Assembly: GCA_003868215.1 (NCBI GenBank)
Contig: QWDQ01000027.1
Coordinates: forward strand, 186,001 to 250,000
Direction: 5' to 3'
DNA from: Pseudophaeomoniella oleicola
Taxonomy: Eukaryota > Ascomycota > Eurotiomycetes > Phaeomoniellales > Phaeomoniellaceae
Length of the DNA stretch: 64,000 nucleotides
Positions within the stretch are counted from its first letter, which is position 1; each line of letters opens with the position of its first letter. Shown piece by piece: positions 44,232 to 53,788 of this stretch. The notes below the pieces were generated by a model. The model had not been told where the DNA came from. It made no database searches and worked only from the letters and a program-made list of their open reading frames with translations. Position numbers and translations under genes: made by a program.

Positions 44232-44310
44232 GACTGACTGACTGACTGACTGGCAAGAAGAAGGCGTGGGGGAGGGGGGGGGGGGGCGGGGGGAAAGGGG
44301 AGGGGGGAAA
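44232..44310. repeat. GACT repeat and long poly-G tract
   Basis: A (GACT) tetranucleotide run at about 44232-44252 is followed at 44267-44310 by a nearly pure guanine stretch broken by a few A, C and AAA. It satisfies the G-quadruplex pattern many times over. It sits exactly where the epimerase remnant loses homology. Confidence 0.9.
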
Positions 44311-44786
44311 GAAGATATCACGCAGTGACGAGAAGCTCGGTTTCGGTTGATGGGTTGGTTGGTCCCAAGGGGAAGAAAGAGGAAGAGGAAAGGAAAGGGA
44401 AGGGAGGACTGTGATTCATGATGAGTTCTGAAAAAAGAGGGGGATATATATGTGTAAATTCAATCTTCATTCTTACCTTTTGAAAGAAGGAAAAGATTTC
44501 CATGCTATGCTATAATTTGCTATATGCTGTGTCATGCCCATGCCCATGCCCATGCCCAATGCTGGTGCTTCTTCTAGGTATCTACTTATTGATCCACATC
44601 AAAAATAGATTTTTCTAGAAAAGAAAGCCTCCCCTCACCTTTCCATGTATGTATCGTGCCTGCCCACCCAATCATCTAATCTTTCGTCGATTCATGCCAT
44701 CCCAATGCGATCGGAGGGGGAGGGGAAATCCAAATGCAAATCCAAAAAATCAAAAGTCGACATAAAATGGAGTCGAGAGAGAAAAA
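44311..44786. other. Purine-rich spacer
   Basis: GGAA-rich around 44360-44410, with CCCATG repeats at about 44535-44560. No gene is seen. The right end is the 3' flank of the allantoinase gene. Confidence 0.6.
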
Positions 44787-46558
44787 TCAATCCTCCCAAT
44801 CATAAACCCATCTCCGGAACCAACTCTTTTGCTTGACCAAACCCCCCGCTTCCTTTCGTCTGGGTTCGAGCAACAGTTTCCCGACCGGACCTTTCCCAAC
44901 GAAACCTTTCGCCTTGAAGTTTTCTTCACCGTTGAAGCCGACGGTGGCACCCAAGTCATTATTTGAGTCTGCGGCGCGGACGAAAACTTGTTGGCCTCGG
45001 ACCCAGGTCTCTTTGACGATGCCGCGCAATTCGCGACCTTGGTAAGGAGAGCATTTGTTGCGGAAGAGCATCGTGCTTTCGCCGACGGTCCAGACGGATT
45101 GGTCGTCGAAGATACAGATGTCTGCGTCGTAGCCCACGGAGAGGTCGCCCTTGGTGCGCTCGAGCCCGACTTGCACGGCCGTGTTGACGCAGCACCATTT
45201 GACGAGGTCGAGGAGGATTTTGTCGCGCGATTCCTGCGTGGTACCCGTAAGGTTGCGGCGGGCTATTTCGGTCCAGAGAATGGGGAGGCCGAGGCCGACG
45301 GATGAGATACCGCCCCAGGCGGCGAAGAAATCGCCGGTTTCGCTGGAAAGTTCGGTTTCCTTTGGTACATGCATGTGTCCTGGAACACCGTGGGGGAGTA
45401 ATTTTAGCTCGGGTGTGCAAGGGCTGTGATCTGACACTACTGTTTTGATAACGCCGTCAGACTCGTACTCGAGCAATTCAGCCCATAGTGCGTCTTGGTT
45501 GGCCTTTTGTCGAATCGGTGGACAACATTTGTGCCTCGTGTCTCCTTCAGCGACCTCTTCGGCAGCAAGTGAAAGGTAGTGTGGACATGTTTCAGCGGTG
45601 ATCTCGATCCCTTGGGCTCGAGCTTTGCGGAGAAGAGGAATTGCTTGCATTGCAGAAAGGTGGACAATGTGTAAGGGTAAGTTGGGTGCAAGGTGTGCCA
45701 TCGAAAGAATCTCCTCAATAGCGTAGGTCTCGAAGGATGGCGGCCGTGATTCCAGGAATGTTGAGTATGCATTGAGGGGTCCGTGTGGATGCATCGGAGG
45801 AAGAGAGACTTGGACATCATCGCCGACAGAATCGGTGATGGGAGGAATCATCTCAGCGTGGAACATAAGGGTCGTCGATTCATCCGCAAGTTCGGCCATA
45901 ACCTTTGCGATGTCTTCTGACGACACGGCAGGGAATTCGTCGACCTAGTCGGTGTGTCAGCAAATGGAAACATGATGAGGGTGGTGTCTGCGGTACTAAC
46001 CCCACTCTCAATCAAAAAACCCTTGAAACCACGAACTCCTTCTTCGACCAAAGGCTTCAATTCCTTCTCATTCCCCGGTATTATGCCACCATAGAAACCA
46101 ACGTCAACCCAACACTTTCCTTGCGCAGCAGCAATCTTTTCTTTGAGACCGGCTACCGTTGTGGTTGGCGGTATGGCGTTCAGTGGCATGTCCACCACAG
46201 TCGTGACACCGCCAAATGCTGCCGCTTGCGTACCCGTATAGAATCCCTCCCATTCTGTTCTTCCAGGCTCGTTGAGATGAACATGGGCGTCGACGAGGCC
46301 AGGGAGTATCACATGCGGAGAGTAGTCGGTATATGATGTGCCTGGCGGGAAGTCTGAGGCAGGAAGAACGGAATCGAATACCGAAACGACTTTTCCAGTT
46401 GTTTGAGAGATGACAATGGTCGCCGCGGTCAATTGCCCTGAGACGACCGCCCTTGAAGACGCGATGACCGTGATGGGTAGGTTTACTGAGAACTGGCTTT
46501 CAGTGTCTGGAGGGGTGGGATAAGGATGAAAGCTCTCTGGATTGTTAGTGGCCGCCAT
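44787..46558 (-). CDS. Allantoinase
   Basis: Hydrolyses allantoin to allantoate in purine catabolism, letting the fungus use purines as nitrogen. The exons are 46558-46001 and 45944-44787; the 56-base phase-0 intron has a GTTAGT donor and ACTAG acceptor, and the protein has about 571 residues. The amidohydrolase metal site is intact: [11 protein letters not shown] (the HxH pair), the lysine in [10 protein letters not shown] that is carbamylated in this family, then FHAEM, HIVHLS and the late Asp in [11 protein letters not shown]. The intron joins ESG to VDEFP, a block conserved in allantoinases. The C-terminal tail, about 60 residues beyond the WVRGQQVF block, is basic and longer than in most relatives. 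Several GATA-type sites lie upstream, in line with nitrogen control. Confidence 0.94.
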
Positions 46559-46680
46559 GGTTGGGGCCCTGAGTCGTTCCTATAGCGATCAAAGCCCGAT
46601 CTCGACTGAGAGAAGGGTGCAATGGTTCTCTTATGTATATATATATATATAGAGAGGTCGTAGATGGTCACGTTCTGCAC

Positions 46681-46852
46681 CTATCTGCTTATCTCTGGCT
46701 TACTGATAATGGCTCTGAGAGACCAGGAAAGACAGAGGAGTGTCGTAGAACAGCAAGAGAACAACTGACAAGCAACGGAAGACAAAGGGGATGAATATGA
46801 GTCTACATTGGAACGGTGAAAAGAGAAGCTGTGGGGAACCTTGCTTCTTATC
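46681..46852 (-). promoter_or_regulatory. GATA-factor site cluster upstream of allantoinase
   Basis: Read on the minus strand there are GATA words at 46686-46681 (AGATAG) and 46693-46688 (GATAAG), then GATAAG again at 46852-46847. A GATAA lies on the plus strand at 46705-46709. All are within about 300 bases of the allantoinase ATG. Purine-catabolism genes of filamentous fungi are known targets of the AreA/Nit2 GATA activator; use of these sites is inferred. Confidence 0.5.
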
Positions 46853-47345
46853 TCAGATTCAGGCTCAACGGCGTGAGAGTGAGAGGCCCCCCGAGAGATA
46901 CGCGGTAACGTTACTGGCAACAGAGGCATCTCGAGGTGGTCCGCATATGGAATGTCTCTCGTTGTGGACTGTGCTGTGGGGTGAGAGTATGATAGTCAAG
47001 GGCTGCACCTTATTGGTCGATAGCGTGGCGCAGCGGTGGTCTCCGATCGAGGGCTAATTGGCATTCTGGTCGGATTTGCGACTTAAGTTAGCGGACGATT
47101 GGAATTGACGTGAGTTTCTGGATTAACGATTACTCGATAGATTCGAGCAGGTGATGCCGAATATGGTAATGCGAAGCCAGGGTGAAAGGACAGGAAGACG
47201 ATAGATCTGCTATGACAGACGGATACATTCCAAACGATTGGTTGAGCTTTGGTGATTTGAGATTTTCACTCGCTCTGTCATTGTTCTTCAGAGTTCACCA
47301 GTCTTTGAACCGTGATCGGGCGACCCAATGTTATTCCTACTATGA

Positions 47346-47359
47346 TACTACGCGTAGTA
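47346..47359. repeat. Palindrome TACTACGCGTAGTA
   Basis: A perfect 14-base inverted repeat, equal to the TACTACGTAGTA core with CG added at the centre. Confidence 0.8.
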
Positions 47360-47865
47360 CTCACTGGATCGCTGCTGACGTACCGGATCAGCGTTGAAGC
47401 AATTGTTGCGTCCACTTGTGGTTCGTCGATACCTTCATTCGTTTGGTTTCATGAATGTTGGTCCTGATACGCGAAAGCGTCGCTTCCCGTCATCGGCTTC
47501 AGGTGGACCGATATCGGCCATAGACTTGACCTGCTTCAACGCATACATATAAGCTGTCCGTCCATGGACATCTAGGAGACGTTGGAAAGGACTGTCAAAG
47601 AAGGCATTAGAGACAGTAAATGAATCCTCCTTGCTGGGTCTTGTTGTATTGACCCAGTTCCACGATCTTTCATACTGGTGGCGGGGGAGCTTCTTTGTTT
47701 GGGCCGACTGCCTGCGTAGCTTCTTCGGTTCCGTCCTCGTCCGTATCTGTTACTCGATCATTACTCGATCAAAACCCTTTTGGGTCTTATCTTGGCGTCA
47801 AATTGACATTGCAGACTTTTTGGTCTCGGGATCTCCATTTCGGTGTTACTTCAGTCTCGCCTGAG

Positions 47866-48693
47866 ATGACGACGGAACAAGCGACATATTCTCATGGTCA
47901 TCATGAGTCCGTCGTGAAATCACATGCGAGGAGAACGGCCGAGAACTCCGCAGCCTTTCTGCTTCCACATATCCGCCCCGCACACCAGATCCTTGATGTC
48001 GGCTGTGGACCTGGAACCATCACTGTAGACCTTGCGCAATTGGTCCCCGAAGGCAGGGTTACCGGCATCGATGCGGTCGAAGATGTGGTGAAGCAAGCTC
48101 GTGACCTGGCATCCTCCAGAGGCTTGCACAATGTTAGCTTCGAAGCCGTGGACGCCAATGCATTGCCATACCCTAACGCTTCGTTTGACATTGTTTTCTG
48201 CCATCAAGTCCTTCAGCATGTGAGGGACCCTGTTGGCCTGCTGAAAGAGATGCGTCGTGTCGCAAAACCAGGTGGTCTCGTAGCAGCGCGCGAGGCTGAT
48301 TACAAGACGTTTGCATGGTTCCCAGAAACTGCCGGTCTAGAGAAATGGGGGGACCTATACCAGAAGGTAGCTCGCGCCAATGGAGGTGAGCCTAACGCGG
48401 GCCGTCGCTGTCATGTTTGGGCCAGGTTGGCCGGCTTCCGACCTGAAGATATCCAAGCCTCCTTCACATCGTGGTGCTACACGCGTGGGGAAGCTGCATG
48501 GTGGGGTAACTCATGGGCAGATCGTGTGCTCTATTCAGACTTCGCGAAATCGGCGCTCAAACACGGTCTGGCATCCGAGCAAGACTTGCAGGATATCTCG
48601 AAGGCGTACAAAGAATGGGCACAAGATCAGGACGCATTCTTCACCATACCCAATGGAGAGATATTATGCCGTGTGGCTGCAGAGCCCTCGTAG
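47866..48693 (+). CDS. SAM-dependent class I methyltransferase
   Basis: A single-exon 275-residue methyltransferase of the UbiE/COQ5-like (Methyltransf_11/25) group. Motif I is ILDVGCGPGT (residues 42-51), followed by the acidic end of strand 2 in VTGIDAVEDV, motif II-like FEAVDANALPYPNASFD and a post-motif LKEMRRVAKPGG. The ATG at 47866 starts just before a typical N-terminus; the frame is open further up but only from a TTG. The acceptor is unknown: ubiquinone-type methylation would need a mitochondrial signal, which I do not see, so a small-molecule methylase is more likely. Its stop lies 60 bases from the stop of the convergent DUF218 gene. Confidence 0.88.
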   Translation: MTTEQATYSHGHHESVVKSHARRTAENSAAFLLPHIRPAHQILDVGCGPGTITVDLAQLVPEGRVTGIDAVEDVVKQARDLASSRGLHNVSFEAVDANALPYPNASFDIVFCHQVLQHVRDPVGLLKEMRRVAKPGGLVAAREADYKTFAWFPETAGLEKWGDLYQKVARANGGEPNAGRRCHVWARLAGFRPEDIQASFTSWCYTRGEAAWWGNSWADRVLYSDFAKSALKHGLASEQDLQDISKAYKEWAQDQDAFFTIPNGEILCRVAAEPS

Positions 48694-48753
48694 CTGATCA
48701 TATTCTAGCATTGCCTTCATTCATTCATGTTCTGATGATGAGAATCTATATAG

Positions 48754-49692
48754 CTACGCTACTTGCCCTCTCCGAAGAATGCCTCCAGCTCCATAAACGG
48801 TGTTCACGAGACCCCATGCCTTTTCGACTTGCCGCGGGATGTTCACATGAGTGATGAAGCCTTTGCCGTTCGGACCATAGCCATTCTTGTCATCTCGTAG
48901 TCGTGGTATCTCTCCTAACAATAGATCGATGAATCGTGGCATATCCCATAGCTCAGAGGGTGCGACATTGGGCACATCAAAGGTCAAATGCTCCATTGGA
49001 AAAGCCCCTTGGTTCTTGACGGAGGATTCGTGGACAGGATGCGCCGCAGTCCTGACGACCGGTACAAAGGTTGGGCAATTCGTCAACCTTGGCCGCTTAT
49101 CTAGCGGCACGTCGTCGTAAACCTTCTCAAAGCCGGCAACAGTACGCCGCGCCATAGTTGGATCCTGTATTATCACTATCTGTTCTGGGAGCGAAACTCG
49201 ATTAGCTTCCAAGGTCTTGCGGGTCTCTATAGCATTGGCACCGCAATTCGTAGACCGAGACTCCAGTAATACTGTCCCACCCAATGATGTGAACGTTGAC
49301 AGCTCGTGGGCATAATTGCATCGTAGGATCTCGAACAAGATTTCCGACTCGGAGACACCGATCCTATCGCTGGCTGTCTTTCCGTCTAAGCCCGGAAACC
49401 GTTGTAACAATTGCTGACCATGAGGTAACTGCCGCACGGCGTCATAAAGGAGATTCGTTGAATGACCAATGCCACCGCAGATGACGAGGGTAGATGTAAG
49501 CGGAGGATTGGCCGCCAAGGTCGAGAAGACATGATTGGCTGTGGGAAGAATGGCAGAACCACACAGCACGAAAACAGTAGAGCCACATGGTCGGGGCAGA
49601 TCGGTCAGCGACAGGAGGTCAGGAGAAGCTAGAAATGCAGATAGAGTGTTCAGAGCTGAGATCAAAAGTGTTTCATCTGCGGACGACATCAT
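48754..49692 (-). CDS. DUF218 (YdcF/SanA-like) domain protein
   Basis: A single-exon 312-residue protein with the DUF218 fold. It has a nucleotide-binding-like strand VFVLCGSAILP, then TLVICGGIGHSTNLLYD, a VSESEILFEIL helix and the VLLESRSTNCGANAIETRK block, which carries the family's conserved E-S-T-N-x-x-N/A pattern. No signal peptide or membrane segment is seen, so it is probably cytosolic. The biochemical function of the family in fungi is not established. The first of two adjacent ATGs is taken as the start. It is convergent with the methyltransferase gene. Confidence 0.85.
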   Translation of the reverse strand: MMSSADETLLISALNTLSAFLASPDLLSLTDLPRPCGSTVFVLCGSAILPTANHVFSTLAANPPLTSTLVICGGIGHSTNLLYDAVRQLPHGQQLLQRFPGLDGKTASDRIGVSESEILFEILRCNYAHELSTFTSLGGTVLLESRSTNCGANAIETRKTLEANRVSLPEQIVIIQDPTMARRTVAGFEKVYDDVPLDKRPRLTNCPTFVPVVRTAAHPVHESSVKNQGAFPMEHLTFDVPNVAPSELWDMPRFIDLLLGEIPRLRDDKNGYGPNGKGFITHVNIPRQVEKAWGLVNTVYGAGGILRRGQVA

Positions 49693-50312
49693 TGCGGCAG
49701 GTTGGACCTCCTTCGGGAGCGAGTGTTGTAAACGACTACAGTGAGGCCTGCAGGAGTCAAAAGCTAATTACTTGTGCCTGTCTCAACGCTGGCTTGATGG
49801 CCTTGACTAATGCACTGGGGATGTCCTTTAGAAAATATATTAGCTGAGCAATGGCAGGACTAAGGTACTGTACGAGAGCCAGTGGCCCAGTTGAGAGTGA
49901 GCGCCAAGAAAGCTGGGAACCGACCTTGATTGTGTACATAAGGGATGGGTAGGTAATTCTACAGTCTGCATCACATGCATTTCTTCAAACTGCATGAATC
50001 CAGGGCTCTATGGTGTCCGCTTAATGTTGGAATCAAAAGAAGATCGGTCAAGCAGGGCGGTAGTCAGAAAGATAGAGTCCTGCAAAAGGAGAAGTAAGAA
50101 TACCGGGAATGACCGACTATCAACACTATGACTGACTGCAATGCACAATTACCGCACCTATTGATATCAAACAGAGAATCCAGCAACCAATGATAGACCA
50201 CCCAGTCTAGACATTGATCCCCAGTCTGTCCTGTTTGTTCCACGACGACCAACTATTTCTGAAACAACCTCAACCCGCGAAACTGACAGAGCTCAAGACT
50301 AGGCCCTCGTAG
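49693..50312. other. Spacer, no gene seen
   Basis: The promoter of the DUF218 gene and the 3' flank of the aspartic-peptidase-like gene. Confidence 0.6.
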
Positions 50313-51710
50313 CTATAGAAAAGTAGTGGACAGGGCCATAGCAATGGACAAAATCAATGGTGAGCTGACATGACCAGAGGCGGCACTGTGGAGAGGCTTC
50401 CCGTTGCCTTTGTAGTCAAGACCAACAATGTCGTATCTTTGAGGGTCAACGTCGCTGGCAGCCTGGGCAATTCGAAGCTTCTTGTCTTCCAGGTCGAACG
50501 CAATGTAATTGGATTGCAGAAACGTGTCTCCCATCGACAAGTATGTCGTGCCAGCATCGCTTAGTGCAGTCACTCCCAAGATGCAATCATTGGCGTCATC
50601 AGAAGATGGGTCTGGGATCAAGAGAGACGATGGGTTCATCTCGAACATTCCTCGATGACCAACGAAGTCGAAAATGACACTCGCATTCTTGAACTGAGTA
50701 TCGCACTTGATCGTATCGGACTCGTTGAACCCAAGAGACTGGTACAGTCGGTTGACGATGCGATCAGGAAGAATGGTATCACCATTCATAGCCAGCATGG
50801 TTATCGCAGTGCTTCCATTGACAGTCTCGTTCCATGAGGTGGTGAGGTTCCCTGCATGCCTATGGAAGCCAACTGCTTGAAGATGGACAGCGATCTGTTT
50901 GACGGGCTCCTTGTCGGAGTCTCTTTCCCATGCACGGCTACTCGAGACAAGTGGAACATCTTCGAGCTTCCCAATGAACTTGGATCGATCAACGGCACCA
51001 AAGAGGAGACGACCTTGTGGGGATGCTAGCTCTGAGTCAGTACATGTCATTTTCTCACAACCTTCGAACCACTTACTCCCTTGATCAAGCCAGAGACTGT
51101 ATCCACGATGCTTGATCTTGCCCTGATCCTTCATGGCATCGAGGAGATTTGGGTAGCTATACACGCAAGGGCCCAATCGTGTGCTCTCACAAGAAGATGA
51201 TCCTAGGCCGATATACCCAGCAGGGAACACCTTTGGGACGCCAGCCATCTGAACGTCCGACAAGCTGAAATTACCAAAGCGCATGTTGTCAGTAAACATG
51301 AAACCATCAGCCTCATCGTTCCCGTGTTCAATGAGAACGTCAAATGGGTAGGGTCCGTAATAACCGCTATCGACGTCCTTCAAGGTAGAGGAATTGCTCG
51401 GATTGAAGAGACCGGGAACGTCGCATTCCATTGGTATCGGACCACAGTCAGCGGGAGTCACGATTGGAATGACGGTGTGGCTTTTTGATAAGTCAAAAAA
51501 GAGACTGACGTTCTGAGGAGGTGTTCCGACGGTCGCATTGATGGCAAAGGCAGATCCATAGGACATTGGGATACCGGGGCCGTTAGCATTTTTGAAGCTC
51601 ATGGGGGCCGGGTTGTAAAGTCTGCGAAATGTGATCAATTCGTGAGCTGACGAACCCTGTAATAGGATACCGATGGACAAGAGAACAGAAAGAGACATGG
51701 AGTGGTCCAT
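50313..51710 (-). CDS. Aspartic-peptidase-like (A1 fold) protein, GPI-anchored, probably inactive
   Basis: A secreted pepsin-fold protein of about 448 residues. It has an N-terminal signal peptide (about 1-22), the A1-family opening block INATVGTPPQNVSLFFD, and a C-terminal hydrophobic segment after a small-residue patch (SAASGH), which looks like a GPI-attachment signal. I place a 51-base intron at 51076-51026 (GTAAGT donor, TACTGAC branch, GCTAG acceptor). Removing it restores the usual WLDQ-T-SPQGRLLFGAVD spacing. Both catalytic motifs are altered: the first DTGS is DLSK (Asp73 kept, Thr-Gly lost) and the second DSGT region reads LAMNGDTILP, so the second Asp is missing. Known active relatives are yapsins; here a binding or structural role seems more likely than proteolysis. 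Many NxS/T glycosylation sites are present. Confidence 0.85.
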   Translation of the reverse strand: MDHSMSLSVLLSIGILLQGSSAHELITFRRLYNPAPMSFKNANGPGIPMSYGSAFAINATVGTPPQNVSLFFDLSKSHTVIPIVTPADCGPIPMECDVPGLFNPSNSSTLKDVDSGYYGPYPFDVLIEHGNDEADGFMFTDNMRFGNFSLSDVQMAGVPKVFPAGYIGLGSSSCESTRLGPCVYSYPNLLDAMKDQGKIKHRGYSLWLDQGSKWFEGCEKMTCTDSELASPQGRLLFGAVDRSKFIGKLEDVPLVSSSRAWERDSDKEPVKQIAVHLQAVGFHRHAGNLTTSWNETVNGSTAITMLAMNGDTILPDRIVNRLYQSLGFNESDTIKCDTQFKNASVIFDFVGHRGMFEMNPSSLLIPDPSSDDANDCILGVTALSDAGTTYLSMGDTFLQSNYIAFDLEDKKLRIAQAASDVDPQRYDIVGLDYKGNGKPLHSAASGHVSSPLILSIAMALSTTFL

Positions 51711-52826
51711 CTTGGCTAGTGGACTAGTCTGATTGATGGAAACAAATGCAGGTGGGTGAAATGTGACGCAGATCAGTGGAAAGAGTGTTAAGTACCGGCT
51801 GCTGACTGGAGGTTATCGATACTGCCAGCCAGGAACGAGCCAGATAGCCTATCGTCAAAGAGTGACTTGTGATGATGATGAAAGTGGATGGAAGAGGAAG
51901 AGAAGAGAGAAAAAGAATGAAGAAAGATTGGAAGACTTTATCATCAGCAGTTGGGATACTGAGGAAGCCACAGGCACTTGCCAATCGAGGAAAGCCGAAT
52001 CGAACAGATTCCTCGAAGGCAGGCACAGAGAACTGGAAGGAGGTGAATGGTCGTCGCTTTCCGAACCTATCTCCCAACAAAATATGCAATATGGCACAAG
52101 CACATTGCGTAGAAAGCACAAGGGCCTGCACCGGACTCCTTGCGAGGAGATGAAAGACAGTGAAGCTTACATCTCTCACGATCCGGACAGCAACACATGC
52201 AGTAATTGTAATGCATTAGTCAGTACGCATCTGCGAGACAGGTATAACAATGAGGGGAAGCCGTATATAGGTACTCTGTAGGTGAACCGCGTCTAACAGT
52301 CCGAATTTGAGGGAAAGAACGCGCTGATGGACTCGCTTTTGACGAACATTGTGAACGAACATACCATCAGATGCACGTAGAATTGATATGTCATCTCACC
52401 GTTAAGAAGGGCTTAAAGGGTTTCCCTGCTACGACCACCACAAGCTCTCAGGGTAGTGTGTTGGATCCAGCGAGCCTCACAACGTTGAGTTGGAGAATCC
52501 GGCTGAAAGGTGAACCCACCTGCTGGTCATATAAAGCAAAATCGTCCCTTGAAGGAATTAACAGTACGAGTGCCATAAACTGGACAGTGGCAAGGATAGC
52601 AGTGGGTGGAAACGATTGGCCACGTCTCGGTAACGGTTTGAGAGGGATATAATCTTCAAGAAGGCCGAATTGCTCGATTGTGTATGACTAGCTCTAAATG
52701 TAGTCCTCGAAGCTCATCGACTTCTATCACTGTCCTTTCGGACATGCTCATCGTGCGCCTTCCACACCGTGGACCTTTTCATAAAGCCATTGTCTTCCAG
52801 AAACCGTCATCCTACACCCTAAGCAT
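51711..52826. other. Spacer, no supported gene
   Basis: The leader and promoter of the peptidase-like gene, and the 3' flank of rps26. A 172-codon plus-strand frame (51763-52281) and a 93-codon one (52371-52652) match no family and I do not call them. Confidence 0.5.
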
Positions 52827-53377
52827 TTATGCCTGAGCGGTCTTTGCAGCTTGCTGTGGAGTGATCTTCTTGCCGTCCTTGTTGTACCTAATTCTTGGTG
52901 GTGGAGCACGGTTGCGTCGACCTTCTCGCGATCGGACACTACAGTCCTGTCAGTTTTCATGTGTTCATCGCATCGATTGATTTCCCCAAGGTTGTCAAAC
53001 ACATACCGTACAATCTTTCCGTGGATGGCGCAAGAGACACAGTACTGGAGCTTCAAGTACATCTTTGGGACTGCGTAGTCGGCGAAGACGGATGCATCGG
53101 AGATATCACCTGTGAACAGGGTTGTCAGACACTCCACAGATTATATATGTCCATCAAGCGCACGTACGAATGGCAGCAGATTCGACCATGTTACGGATGG
53201 TGAATCTCTTGATCGCCTTGTCCTTTGGTGTGCATCTTGAGCAGTTGGAGCATCGAATGGGCTTGACGTGACCACGGCCCTTCTTGTTACGTCCGCTAAA
53301 AAAAATTGTCAACATCACCGCTGTCGCCTGTGGTGTCTGTGGGAAAATTCATACTTGGACGCTCTCTTCTTGACCAT
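52827..53377 (-). CDS. rps26: 40S ribosomal protein S26 (eS26)
   Basis: A small-subunit ribosomal protein near the mRNA exit channel. It is split into four exons: 53377-53355 (only 23 bases), 53295-53168, 53109-53007 and 52938-52827, with introns of 59, 58 and 68 bases. The spliced protein has 121 residues. It starts MVKKRAS, runs through [13 protein letters not shown], the CxxC pair in [20 protein letters not shown]-like and VESAAIRDISDASV, then [16 protein letters not shown]-like sequence (here [17 protein letters not shown]), and ends with a PPPRIRY block and a Lys/Gln/Ala-rich tail. All are eS26 hallmarks, including the zinc-binding cysteines. Three of the four exons are too short to stand out as open frames. 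It is divergent from the CBS-PB1 gene, with 411 bases between starts. Confidence 0.95.
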
Positions 53378-53788
53378 CTTGACTGCTTGCTACAAAGACG
53401 ATTAGTTGGCGACAATGAATTTGAGTGGAATGATCGTACTTTTTGTCGAGGTGATCCTTGGTCCAGTTGTCGGTTGCTGAGGTTGTCGTCGGCGTTTTCA
53501 AGTGACTTTTGTGAGAATTAATGTGTGCGTTAGCGGGACCCTAATGCCAAGATGGCGGAATAAAGAAACGCCGATAATCAAGCGCAAGTTTCCTCATCTA
53601 AACTAGGTAAGATGTGTGAGATGTTTACTTGTGGGGAACCCCGGTGGCCTCGTGGATAGCAACCAAGAATTCCTAATCTCTCCTGATCCCTATCTCCGGT
53701 CCTATCGGCTCAACGACTTCTTTCCATTCTGGACGTTCAAATCTGATGCCTATTGAGGCAACAGTAGGGGTGCTCTCAGCTATACAAG
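53378..53788. promoter_or_regulatory. Divergent promoter region, rps26 / CBS-PB1
   Basis: A 411-base spacer between divergent start codons, so it must serve both promoters. I cannot identify a specific factor site with confidence. Confidence 0.6.

Larger units (their letters stand above)
46559..47865. other. Divergent spacer, allantoinase / methyltransferase
   Basis: About 1.3 kb between two divergent genes. It holds a (TA) run at about 46636-46650, GATA motifs near 46681-46710 and 46847-46852, and a palindrome at 47346-47359. No gene is seen. The methyltransferase frame stays open upstream of its ATG without a plausible earlier start. Confidence 0.6.

Noticed and set aside
51763-52281. 172-codon plus-strand frame
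   Set aside because: It has no recognisable domain, its charged low-complexity composition follows purine-rich DNA, and it lies in the likely leader of the opposite-strand peptidase-like gene.
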